The notes beneath the pieces were generated by a model. That model saw only the letters and a list, made by a program, of their open reading frames with translations, was not told the origin of the DNA and made no database searches. A stretch of 64,000 bases of DNA from Brevibacillus dissolubilis (GTDB taxonomy: Bacteria; Bacillota; Bacilli; Brevibacillales; Brevibacillaceae), in NCBI RefSeq assembly GCF_006170445.1, contig NZ_VCNA01000019.1, positions 1 to 64,000 of the forward strand, given 5' to 3'. Shown piece after piece: positions 26,390 through 33,259 of this stretch (position 1 is the stretch's first letter; each line of letters starts with the position of its first letter). The position numbers and the translations under genes were made by a program.

Positions 26390-26429
26390 CAGCACATACT
26401 ATCCCCATCAATAGGGGAGGTATGTGCTG
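26390..26429 (+). promoter_or_regulatory. stem-loop covering ribosome site and start codon
   Basis: CAGCACATAC (26390-26399) is perfectly complementary to GTATGTGCTG (26420-26429), with an inner CCCC/GGGG helix (26403-26406, 26414-26417). It buries the GGGGAGG ribosome site and the G of the GTG start of the next gene. No T run follows, so it is not a normal terminator. Confidence 0.7.
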
Positions 26430-26659
26430 TGAGAGACCCGAATACCCCAGGAAACGTGCGTACGAGATATATCGGTCAATGGATGTTTTACGGCGGACTG
26501 TTTGTATTCTTCCTCGGTCTGGCCCTTGCGTTGGCAGAAGCCTATGGAATTGTTGTGCTGGACGTGCTCTATGCCAACTTCGGCACCTATGCCGCTTACC
26601 TGCTGATCGTGATCGGTGCATTTGTGGCAGTGCTAGGCTACCTGTTTCAGCGAAATTGA
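26429..26659 (+). CDS. small two-helix membrane protein, 76 aa
   Basis: From GTG after GGGGAGG. A short basic N terminus (residues 1-15) is followed by two membrane helices (about 17-40 and 47-72). No family recognised. It is 45 nt after pit and would be on the same transcript, but its ribosome site and start lie in a strong stem-loop, so its translation may be kept low or need a trigger. Confidence 0.65.
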   Translation: MRDPNTPGNVRTRYIGQWMFYGGLFVFFLGLALALAEAYGIVVLDVLYANFGTYAAYLLIVIGAFVAVLGYLFQRN

Positions 26660-26737
26660 CCGGATACGAGTACGATTGGGGAAAGCAATAGCGATACGCA
26701 CTGGCAAATACGGAAGATGAGTGTCCTACATACTCTA

Positions 26738-26971
26738 TCAGGAAGTACCGGTTAACCGCTGCCAAAAGGATGGCTTCGGTTCAATCTCCAGCTTGCGGAT
26801 GGATGTAAAGGGGATAAAGACAATGGTCTCCTGCTCGATGTAGACCCCCAGTGGGTCGAAGTCGTGAAGAATCCCTTCTTCCGGCGGCTCGTCCCGAAAG
26901 GAAGACAGATGAGAAGCGGGATAGACGATGATGGTATGGTTCAGGAATTGCTCCAATCCTCGTTTTTTCAC
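26738..26971 (-). CDS. small hypothetical protein, 77 aa
   Basis: Minus-strand frame from GTG with a weak AAGGA upstream. The middle (GILHDFDPLGVYIEQETI, then FIPFTSIRKLEI) alternates like beta strands and resembles small Sm/LSm-type barrels in pattern, though that is only an impression. No signal or membrane segment. It is flanked by the small membrane protein gene and the large intergenic region. Confidence 0.55.
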   Translation of the reverse strand: MKKRGLEQFLNHTIIVYPASHLSSFRDEPPEEGILHDFDPLGVYIEQETIVFIPFTSIRKLEIEPKPSFWQRLTGTS

Positions 26972-27046
26972 GTTGGCTCACATCCTTATCGTTAACGTTT
27001 CGATGTTTTTCAATAGTTTTGCCGTTTTGGAGTTTTTATAGACATG

Positions 27047-27080
27047 AAAAAACAGACCTCGTGAGTGGGTCTGTTTTTTT
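27047..27080. terminator. bidirectional intrinsic terminator at edge of palindromic element
   Basis: AAAAAACAGACC (27047-27058) pairs with GGTCTGTTTTTT (27068-27079). The T tract runs into the outer edge of the palindromic element. Confidence 0.85.
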
Positions 27081-27095
27081 GCGTTGGTGTGGGTG

Positions 27096-27350
27096 GGAGA
27101 GGGGGCGACTTGCAAGCGGTACGCCTTGTTGAACTTTTGCGAGGAAGGAGAGACTGTCCGCTCCGAAAGAAGCGAGGGCTTGTTCGGGGCAAAATGTTTC
27201 GATCCCCCGATGAGAGGGGACATCTGGGCAACTCATGTGATGTGAGACTGTTGCCCCTGAGAGGATTCAGCGATGCAAAACGCCCTCCCTTCTTTCTCCG
27301 CTAAGCAGAAAGTTCAAAGAGGCTCACCGCTCGCAAGTCGCCCCCTCTCC
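27096..27350 (+). repeat. palindromic structured element, copy 1
   Basis: Outer arms 27096-27119 and 27327-27350 form a 24-bp helix with one mismatch. Inside, in order: a CGCCTTGTT segment; hairpin CTTTT-GCGA-GGAAG (27134-27147) with a GNRA loop; core box AGACTGTCCGCTCCGAAA (27151-27168); helix 27166-27179 with 27282-27295 (13 of 14 pairs); helix GGGGCAA (27186-27192) with TTGCCCC (27251-27257); GGATTCAG; and TTCAAAGAGGCTC before the 3' arm. The same order occurs at 42071-42293 and, reversed, at 42424-42649. No protein is encoded. It is best read as a folded RNA or a mobile palindrome. Confidence 0.75.
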
Positions 27351-27376
27351 AGCCAGCAAACGCATAAAAAAGCAGG

Positions 27377-27416
27377 GAGAAATAAAAAGCAAAAACAAAA
27401 AGCAAAAACAAAAAAA
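27377..27416. repeat. A-rich simple repeat
   Basis: Two tandem AAAAAGCAAAAAC units in an A-rich tract. The rest of 27417-27560 shows no gene. Confidence 0.6.
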
Positions 27417-27581
27417 TCGCCCTCAGTTCTTCAGCTAGGTATAGCCAATTAGACCGAAAGCGATCGTATTATTCAGGAAAAAACAATTACCACACTGTAT
27501 CCTCTTTCTTTTCATTTTCTCTTTCCTATTCCTTCCCTACTGAAAAAGAGCAGGACTCGCTACCCCAGTAGGCCAGAGCAA

Positions 27582-27668
27582 GAGAGTGAGGAGCATCTGT
27601 TTGTAAGGAGACCGGCCCCCTCGTATGAGGGGGGAAAGGCGACTGGAAAACAGATGCTCCTCACTCTC
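27582..27668 (-). repeat. large hairpin, possible deleted copy of the palindromic element
   Basis: Arms 27582-27602 and 27648-27668 are a 21-bp perfect inverted repeat. The interior holds CCCCCTC-GTAT-GAGGGGG (27616-27633). Read on the minus strand, the 5' arm is followed by CGCCTTT and this hairpin, as at the start of the full elements, but the core box and inner helices are missing. Confidence 0.5.
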
Positions 27669-27712
27669 AACCCCCGAGTCTCTCCAAGAGCAAGCCCTGA
27701 TCTTTTTACCCC

Positions 27713-28000
27713 TTACCCCAGCATCATACGATAAGGATGCAGCTCCGCATATACGATCCCAGCTTGTACTGCCGGATCTTTTTCAAAAATCTCAGTTGCT
27801 TCTTCCAGAGACTCCGCCCGGAACACCACGATCCCATAAGAGCCGTCCAGACAAGCGCCAGCCTGAATGATTTTGCCTGCTGCGTGCAGATTTTGCGTGT
27901 AGGCGGCATGTTGGCCCATCGCTGCCATTTCTTCTGGAGTCAGGGTTTGGAGGAAGTTTTCACGTTTTGGTTTGAACAGATAGAGGAATTCTTGCGTCAT
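27713..28000 (-). CDS. YciI-like protein
   Basis: 95 residues of the YciI/YCII ferredoxin-like fold: EFLYLFKPKRENF at the start, HAAYTQNLHAAGKIIQAG, and FRAESLEEATEIFEKDPAV. The start is the ATG with AAAGGAG eight nucleotides upstream; a GTG three codons earlier overlaps that site. Family members are small dimers, sometimes with dehydrochlorinase-like activity. Function here unknown. Confidence 0.88.
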   Translation of the reverse strand: MTQEFLYLFKPKRENFLQTLTPEEMAAMGQHAAYTQNLHAAGKIIQAGACLDGSYGIVVFRAESLEEATEIFEKDPAVQAGIVYAELHPYRMMLG

Positions 28001-28094
28001 GAGTGACACTCCTTTTGAATGTACAAAATCGTCTACGGATAAAATCTCTTTGATTATAGGTGCCCATGCAAACGCATGTCAAATTGTGTAAAAC

Positions 28095-28143
28095 AAAAAA
28101 ACTCCTGACAGACGGTATTTGTACCGCTTGCCCGGAGTTTTTT
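28095..28143 (-). terminator. intrinsic terminator of lgt
   Basis: AAAAAAACTCC and GGAGTTTTTT arms with an inner CGGTA/TACCG hairpin. On the minus strand a T run follows the stem. Confidence 0.8.
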
Positions 28144-28214
28144 CTATAGATGATGATGCTTATCAGACAACGCTAGAGATCGAATCGATCCACACCAACC
28201 CAAGAACCTTGGAT

Positions 28215-29006
28215 TTAAGTCGGATTCCCCACTTCCTGCTCTTCTTTCGGTCGCCGTGCTGCCCAGATGAGCAGAATGATTCCGGCTACAATCAGAGTCA
28301 GGCTGACTAGCTGTGCCACACGCAAGCCGAGGAAATAGAGGCTGTCTGTACGCATTCCTTCTATAAAGAAGCGACCGATTGAGTAGAGGATCAGATAGCT
28401 GAATGCCACTTGCCCGTCGAACTTTTTCCAGCGGTAGAGCATGAATAACAGAAGCCCCAACACGAGGAGGTTCCACAAGGATTCATACAAAAAGGTCGGA
28501 TGATAATAGGTCCCGTCGATAAACATCTGATCGCGGATGAAAGCCGGGAAGTTCTGCATAAATTCAGCAGAGACCTCACCACCGTGTGCCTCTTGGTTCA
28601 TGAAGTTACCCCAACGGCCAATCGCCTGCCCCAAGATGACACTCGGCATGATCGCATCGGCCATTTTCAAGACCGGAAGCTTATGCTTGCGTACGTAGAG
28701 CACACCAGCTGTCACACCGCCGATCAAGCCGCCATGGATGGCGAGACCGCCTTTCCAGACCGCAATGATATCAGCCGGATTATTGGCGTAATGCTCCCAT
28801 TCAAAGGCAACGTAATAAAGTCTTGCGCAGACAATCGCAGCGGGAATAATCCACACTACCATATTCAACATATGATCTGGGTCATAGCCCAACCGTTTCA
28901 CATGATAACGCGCCAAGTATGTACCGAGAAAAAAGGCCGAACCCATAATCAGGCCATACCAATGAACCGAGATCGGCCCAAGGGAAAAAGCAATAGGGTC
29001 AATCAC
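28215..29006 (-). CDS. lgt: prolipoprotein diacylglyceryl transferase
   Basis: Lgt moves a diacylglyceryl group from phosphatidylglycerol to the lipobox cysteine of prolipoproteins, the first step of lipoprotein maturation. The 263-residue protein has about seven membrane helices, HWYGL near the N terminus and the signature GRWGNFMNQEAHGG. A GTG start follows AAGGAGGAGATCAT. Targets in this window include the lipoproteins at 16766-19003 and 49992-50720. Confidence 0.96.
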   Translation of the reverse strand: MIDPIAFSLGPISVHWYGLIMGSAFFLGTYLARYHVKRLGYDPDHMLNMVVWIIPAAIVCARLYYVAFEWEHYANNPADIIAVWKGGLAIHGGLIGGVTAGVLYVRKHKLPVLKMADAIMPSVILGQAIGRWGNFMNQEAHGGEVSAEFMQNFPAFIRDQMFIDGTYYHPTFLYESLWNLLVLGLLLFMLYRWKKFDGQVAFSYLILYSIGRFFIEGMRTDSLYFLGLRVAQLVSLTLIVAGIILLIWAARRPKEEQEVGNPT

Positions 29007-29132
29007 ATGATCTCCTCCTTGAAAAAAGTCTCTTGGGACAGTATAACATATTTTGCATCTTTCACGACTCCCTCACATACAGTAGGCGTAGATTTTCAAC
29101 CGATTCCAGACACCGTGAAGGAGTGAGGCAAC

Positions 29133-29267
29133 ATGTTGTCCACATGGATTGGAGACGGACTGCTGTATGTGGTGGCACTGCCCTTTGCACTGTTTCAGAC
29201 CCTAGAGATGATCGAGGCACTCGTGACCGTGGCTAACGACATTGCGGAGTGGAAGAAGTACATGTAG
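29133..29267 (+). CDS. small hydrophobic protein, 44 aa
   Basis: ATG with AAGGAG upstream. One hydrophobic segment (IGDGLLYVVALPFALF) is followed by an amphipathic acidic helix ending DIAEWKKYM. No family recognised. It lies divergent to lgt and runs up to two bases before the end of the convergent LigD polymerase gene. Confidence 0.5.
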   Translation: MLSTWIGDGLLYVVALPFALFQTLEMIEALVTVANDIAEWKKYM

Positions 29268-29269
29268 CC

Positions 29270-30172
29270 CTACTTTTTCTTGAGAAAATCCAAGATCGGA
29301 TCGAGCGAGACCTGTTTGTCTGCTTCCAGAAGGGGGTGGAACAGGTCTCCTTTTGTTTTGATCCGGGCAGGGACTGTCTCGACGGTAAAATCAGTCGGGT
29401 GGATCTGTGGCACCTCGTCCCATGTCAGCGGAGTGGAGACGGTCGCCTGTGGCTTGGCACGGGTGGAGTAGGGAGCGGCCAGCGTTTTGCCCCGCCAGTG
29501 CTGTAGGTAGTCGACATACAGCTTCGTCCCGCGGTTCTTCACCAGACGCTCGATGGTGATGGTCTTCGGGTATTTTTGCGTCAAATAGGTGGCGATGAAC
29601 TGTCCCACCTCGCGCGTCTGCTCGAAGGAGTATTGTCGCTTGATCGGGACGTAGACCTGCATTCCGCTTGCCCCGGAGGTTTTGATATAGCCTGGCAGGC
29701 GGAGCTCGTCTAGGACTTCTTTTAATTGCAGAGCCGCTTCGATCACCGGGCCGAATTCAGCGGTGGATGGATCGAGGTCAAAAACCAGCTCAGTCGGCAG
29801 GTCGTTGTGCGCCTCGTGAAAGGAGATGTGCCACTCAAGTGCGGCTTGATTGGCCATCCAGATCATCGTCGGCAGGTCATTGAGCAAGACATAGCGGGTG
29901 TTCTCCCATTCAGCGGTCTTGATCCAGTCAGGTGCGTAGTCGGGGATATTTTTTTGGTAAAAGGATTTGTCTTGGATGCCGTGCGGGTAGCGGATGACGG
30001 TGAGCAGGCGGTTTTTGCTATAAGCGAGAAAATAGGGCGAGACCTCGATCAGGTATTGCAGGTACCGAAGCTTGGTGACGCCAGCTTCGGGCCAGAGCGG
30101 TTTGTCCGGATTGGTGATGCTGAGTTCTTTGCCTTCTAGGCGAAGCACGTATTCTTTGGTAGCGGTAGCCAT
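29270..30172 (-). CDS. stand-alone LigD primase-polymerase domain
   Basis: 300 residues matching the LigD polymerase (archaeo-eukaryotic primase) module that fills gaps in non-homologous end-joining: LSITNPDKPLWPEAGVTK near the start, WHISFHEAHNDLPTELVFDLDP carrying the metal-binding DxD, TSGASGMQVYVPI, and DYLQHWRGKTL. No ligase or phosphoesterase domain is attached, unlike B. subtilis LigD. GGGGGG precedes the ATG. The ATP-dependent ligase gene is divergent, 173 nt away, and Ku is 3 kb further on. Confidence 0.94.
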   Translation of the reverse strand: MATATKEYVLRLEGKELSITNPDKPLWPEAGVTKLRYLQYLIEVSPYFLAYSKNRLLTVIRYPHGIQDKSFYQKNIPDYAPDWIKTAEWENTRYVLLNDLPTMIWMANQAALEWHISFHEAHNDLPTELVFDLDPSTAEFGPVIEAALQLKEVLDELRLPGYIKTSGASGMQVYVPIKRQYSFEQTREVGQFIATYLTQKYPKTITIERLVKNRGTKLYVDYLQHWRGKTLAAPYSTRAKPQATVSTPLTWDEVPQIHPTDFTVETVPARIKTKGDLFHPLLEADKQVSLDPILDFLKKK

Positions 30173-30345
30173 CGTGGCGCCCCCCTTTTGGATGATGGAT
30201 AAAAGTATGAGCGTGAAAGGATGATCATGAAAGAAAGCCTTCGCTCTGCAGGCATGTGGTTAGTCGTAGTATCCCCAACTTGGTACATATAGATGGACGG
30301 ATTGGAGATACTTTGGGCATTGATAAGCCAGATGGGGGCGATACT

Positions 30346-31305
30346 GTGGCGCTGGAGCCTATATTCCCAATGGAGCCGCAATCAACCGATGTCCATATGC
30401 CGGGAGACAACTGGATCGCCCAGGTCAAATGGGACGGAGTACGGATTCTCACGTACCATGATGAAGACGGGACAAGGCTGTTTAACCGCAAAAAACGCGA
30501 GCGGACCGAGCATTTTATCGAGATCAATGATGCCAAGAGCTTCGTCAAAGCAGACTCGGTCATTCTGGACGGTGAAGTGATTGCATTCGATACCGACCGC
30601 GCTGTGCCGATCCCCTCGTTTCACCGTGTGATGAGGCGGGACGGGCTACGCAATATGGATCGGATCAGGCTGGTCGCGGGACAGGTGCCGATCATGTACA
30701 TGGTATTTGATCTGTTGTATCTGAACGGAGAATCGGTTACCCATCTGCCGCTCCTCAGACGCCAGGAGCTGCTTCGCGAAGTCATTTCACCAGACGGTAA
30801 TGCGCATGTGAAGCTAGTGGAGAATGTGATGGACGGGGAAGCGCTGTTTCAGATGATGCGGGAGCGGGACATGGAGGGTGTCGTGCTCAAGGATCTGCAA
30901 AGCCCCTACCAGCCGGGCACCAAATCAGCGAAGTGGCTCAAGCGCAAATTTTATCGGGACCGCTTCGCTGTCATCGGCGGGGTGACACTGCGGGACGGGA
31001 TTGTGAATGCCGTCCTGCTGGGGCTCTACGATGAACAGGGGCGCTTCCGTTTTGTGGGTGGTTGTGGGACGGGCAAGCTTAGCCGCGGAGACTGGGTGGA
31101 ACTTACCAAGGGGATTGCGCCGCTTGTGACAGAAGAGTCACCATTCACGGACTTGAAAAGCGGGGGAATCTGGCTCAAGCCGGCACTGGTGATCAAGGTG
31201 CAGTATATGAGCTGGACCAGTGACGGGCATTTGTTTCAGCCGTCGTTGCAGGCGTTTGTCGATGTGCCTCCGCAGGAGTGCAGGCTGGAGGAGAGTCGTA
31301 GGTAA
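30346..31305 (+). CDS. ATP-dependent DNA ligase (NHEJ)
   Basis: 319 residues from GTG 30346, chosen because GGGGG lies seven nucleotides upstream; an in-frame GTG 30 codons earlier lacks a ribosome site. The adenylation motif KWDGVR holds the catalytic lysine; ILDGEVIAF, VFDLLYLNG, EGVVLKDL and WLKRKF are motifs III-V, and an OB-fold follows. It seals breaks using ATP and, with the neighbouring polymerase and Ku, completes end-joining as separate polypeptides. Confidence 0.93.
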   Translation: MALEPIFPMEPQSTDVHMPGDNWIAQVKWDGVRILTYHDEDGTRLFNRKKRERTEHFIEINDAKSFVKADSVILDGEVIAFDTDRAVPIPSFHRVMRRDGLRNMDRIRLVAGQVPIMYMVFDLLYLNGESVTHLPLLRRQELLREVISPDGNAHVKLVENVMDGEALFQMMRERDMEGVVLKDLQSPYQPGTKSAKWLKRKFYRDRFAVIGGVTLRDGIVNAVLLGLYDEQGRFRFVGGCGTGKLSRGDWVELTKGIAPLVTEESPFTDLKSGGIWLKPALVIKVQYMSWTSDGHLFQPSLQAFVDVPPQECRLEESRR

Positions 31306-31342
31306 AAAGTCGTGCTTCTTTACACAGAGGCATGACTTTTTT
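31304..31342 (+). terminator. intrinsic terminator of the ligase gene
   Basis: AAAAAGTCGTGC (31304-31315) pairs with GCATGACTTTTTT (31330-31342). Confidence 0.9.
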
Positions 31343-31434
31343 ATTGTGTGAGCAAACTTATGCATGGTATAAATAGGAAGAATAAAAAATAGATGTGCCT
31401 CGATCATCTTAATCTTTCTGAAAAGGAGTACCCT

Positions 31435-32262
31435 ATGAAAAACAAACTGCGCCATGTTTTCTGGTTTTCTTTATGTACGGGAATTGCGGTCATCATCAGT
31501 CTGCTGATGAATCAAGACCATGCTGCCAATACCGTTGATGAATACTACCAATCTATCTTACGGCATGATTATGACAGGGCATATGAGCATTTATCCAGAG
31601 CGACCAGCCAACAGGTCAGCTTGGAAGAGTATCAGGGATACAGTAAGGTATACGCGGAAGTGTCCGAACTTGTCTCTGTCGAAGTCCATCACTCGACCAA
31701 ACGTGACAATCCTACCTTGAATGGAAAGACATATGAGGCGGTCTACGATGTAGAAAAAACCCTGACAATGATCTCACATAACAATGGAAACAAAAAAGTG
31801 ACCGATACAGAGAAGGTCGTTGTCGTCAAAGAAAATGGGGAGTACAGGGTGGATATAGCGGAAGGACTGCGGGCCTATATCGCTTACACCTACATCGAAG
31901 CCGGGAAACTGTATCAGACTGGTACAGGTGGACGGCCAAAAGATCCGAGAATCGCGGTAGAACGAATCAGAACGGCCCTGCAATTCCGACAGGGGGCTAA
32001 CGATTATCTATTCTTGGCAACCCATTTGTTTTTTGCAAAAGGGGATCTCGCAGAAGTAATAGATGCTGCCGACAAAGCACTGGCCGTGGGTGGCAACGAT
32101 CGGAATGTTCAGTCGAATGCCCACATGATAAAAGGGTTAGTCTATCTATATCAAGGTAAGAAAAAAGAGGCCCAACAAGAATATGAAACGGCTATGGCCG
32201 CAAAACCTGATCAGGAGATGACGGATCTCTGGCTTCAACTCAAAGCAGCTATCGATAAATAG
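31435..32262 (+). CDS. membrane-anchored TPR-like protein, paralogue 1
   Basis: 275 residues from the ATG after AAAAGGAGT. One N-terminal membrane segment (about 9-26), an extracytoplasmic alpha/beta region with DEYYQSILRHDYDRAYEHLS, and a C-terminal TPR-like part (YLFLATHLFFAKGDLAEVI and IKGLVYLYQGKKKEAQQEYE). No named family recognised. The next gene is a diverged paralogue with the same plan, 25 nt downstream. Confidence 0.7.
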   Translation: MKNKLRHVFWFSLCTGIAVIISLLMNQDHAANTVDEYYQSILRHDYDRAYEHLSRATSQQVSLEEYQGYSKVYAEVSELVSVEVHHSTKRDNPTLNGKTYEAVYDVEKTLTMISHNNGNKKVTDTEKVVVVKENGEYRVDIAEGLRAYIAYTYIEAGKLYQTGTGGRPKDPRIAVERIRTALQFRQGANDYLFLATHLFFAKGDLAEVIDAADKALAVGGNDRNVQSNAHMIKGLVYLYQGKKKEAQQEYETAMAAKPDQEMTDLWLQLKAAIDK

Positions 32263-32287
32263 AAAGCAATCGAAGGAGTCCGACCTA

Positions 32288-33121
32288 ATGAAACGCCATC
32301 TTGTCACGTTTTCCATCTGTATTTTCATCGCATCCATTATCATCTATTTCACACAGGGAGAGGATCCGGGTGATCCATACGATCCCGTTCTAAACTACCT
32401 GCTTGCAATGAAAAACGATCATTCGTCTATCGCTTACGATCAATTAACTGAATATAGTAAAACGTTGTTCACTCCAGAACAATTCCGCGAGTACGCATCG
32501 GTATACAGGGAAATGGTAACGATTCATCTAGTGACTCGCCATAAAGACAAAAAGCTTACCGACATGAATAAGAACGGTCACCATTACGAGGAATGGTACA
32601 ATGTTTCAGCCAGAGTGGAGTGGTATAACCACTTCAGTGAACAAGAAGAGACAAATGCCCTAGAATATTTGGTGGTCCTTGAAAATGGCAAATACAAGTT
32701 GTTTTTCGATGAGAGTGCATTAGGGGCAATCGCTGACCATTACGGCACAGTGGGTCAGATCTTCAACCGTGGCTTAGGGGGAAGAAGCGTTGACTACAAC
32801 AAAGCAATTGACCGCTTCCGTACCTCCCTTAGCTATCAAGAGACCGGGTATTCCTATATTCAATTGGCTGATATTGTGGCGTACCAGCAGCAAAAACTTG
32901 ATGAAGCGATTGAGTTAGCTGCAAAAGGGATTGCAATCGCAGAAGACCCCAATCTAAAAGCGGCAGGTTATGGCATTCAGGGGTACATTTATCTGAACCA
33001 AAACAAAAAAACAGAGGCCAGCACTGCCTACCAAAAAGCAATGGCAGAAAAACCGACGGATGAGGAAACCATACGGCCATTGACTGAATTAGGCAGGCGG
33101 ATTGGTGTAACGGCACCGTAA
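32288..33121 (+). CDS. membrane-anchored TPR-like protein, paralogue 2
   Basis: 277 residues. The same layout as its upstream neighbour: N-terminal membrane segment (about 5-21), a central domain sharing the Y-x-x-VYxEMV pattern, a GRSVDYNKAIDRFRTSLSY stretch matching GRPKDPRIAVERIRTALQF, and C-terminal TPR-like helices (GIQGYIYLNQNKKTEASTAY). GAAGGAGT precedes the ATG. The pair is a tandem duplication, probably one transcript. Confidence 0.7.
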   Translation: MKRHLVTFSICIFIASIIIYFTQGEDPGDPYDPVLNYLLAMKNDHSSIAYDQLTEYSKTLFTPEQFREYASVYREMVTIHLVTRHKDKKLTDMNKNGHHYEEWYNVSARVEWYNHFSEQEETNALEYLVVLENGKYKLFFDESALGAIADHYGTVGQIFNRGLGGRSVDYNKAIDRFRTSLSYQETGYSYIQLADIVAYQQQKLDEAIELAAKGIAIAEDPNLKAAGYGIQGYIYLNQNKKTEASTAYQKAMAEKPTDEETIRPLTELGRRIGVTAP

Positions 33122-33145
33122 AGATAACGGCATATTGAATAGAAC

Positions 33146-33185
33146 AAAAAAGCCAGAGAAGCAGGAAGCTTCACTCTGGCTTTTT
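33146..33185. terminator. bidirectional terminator between TPR genes and ku
   Basis: AAAAAGCCAGAG and CTCTGGCTTTTT arms with an inner AAGC/GCTT helix and A/T tracts on both sides. Confidence 0.88.
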
Positions 33186-33259
33186 GGCGTTGGCTCACAT
33201 CTCCATTCGAAAGCAAGGGCCTATAGCAAAATGGAGAGGCAAACAGTATAACCCAAAGA

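Noticed and set aside
26422-26691. Alternative 89-codon frame overlapping the 76-aa membrane protein
   Set aside because: Its product is Cys/Arg-rich without a plausible fold, while the chosen frame gives two clean membrane helices and starts after the same ribosome site.
27096-27350. Retron or group II intron RNA as explanation of the palindromic element
   Set aside because: No reverse transcriptase or maturase is encoded anywhere near any copy, and the hallmark domain V of group II introns was not seen. A trans-acting partner elsewhere cannot be excluded.
27377-27416. Possible CRISPR array from repeated AAAAAGCAAAAAC units
   Set aside because: Only two short A-rich units in tandem, with no spacers of regular length and no cas genes.
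30256-30345. Upstream GTG start for the ATP-dependent ligase
   Set aside because: No ribosome site there, and the extra 30 residues do not resemble ligase N termini. GTG 30346 has a well-placed GGGGG.
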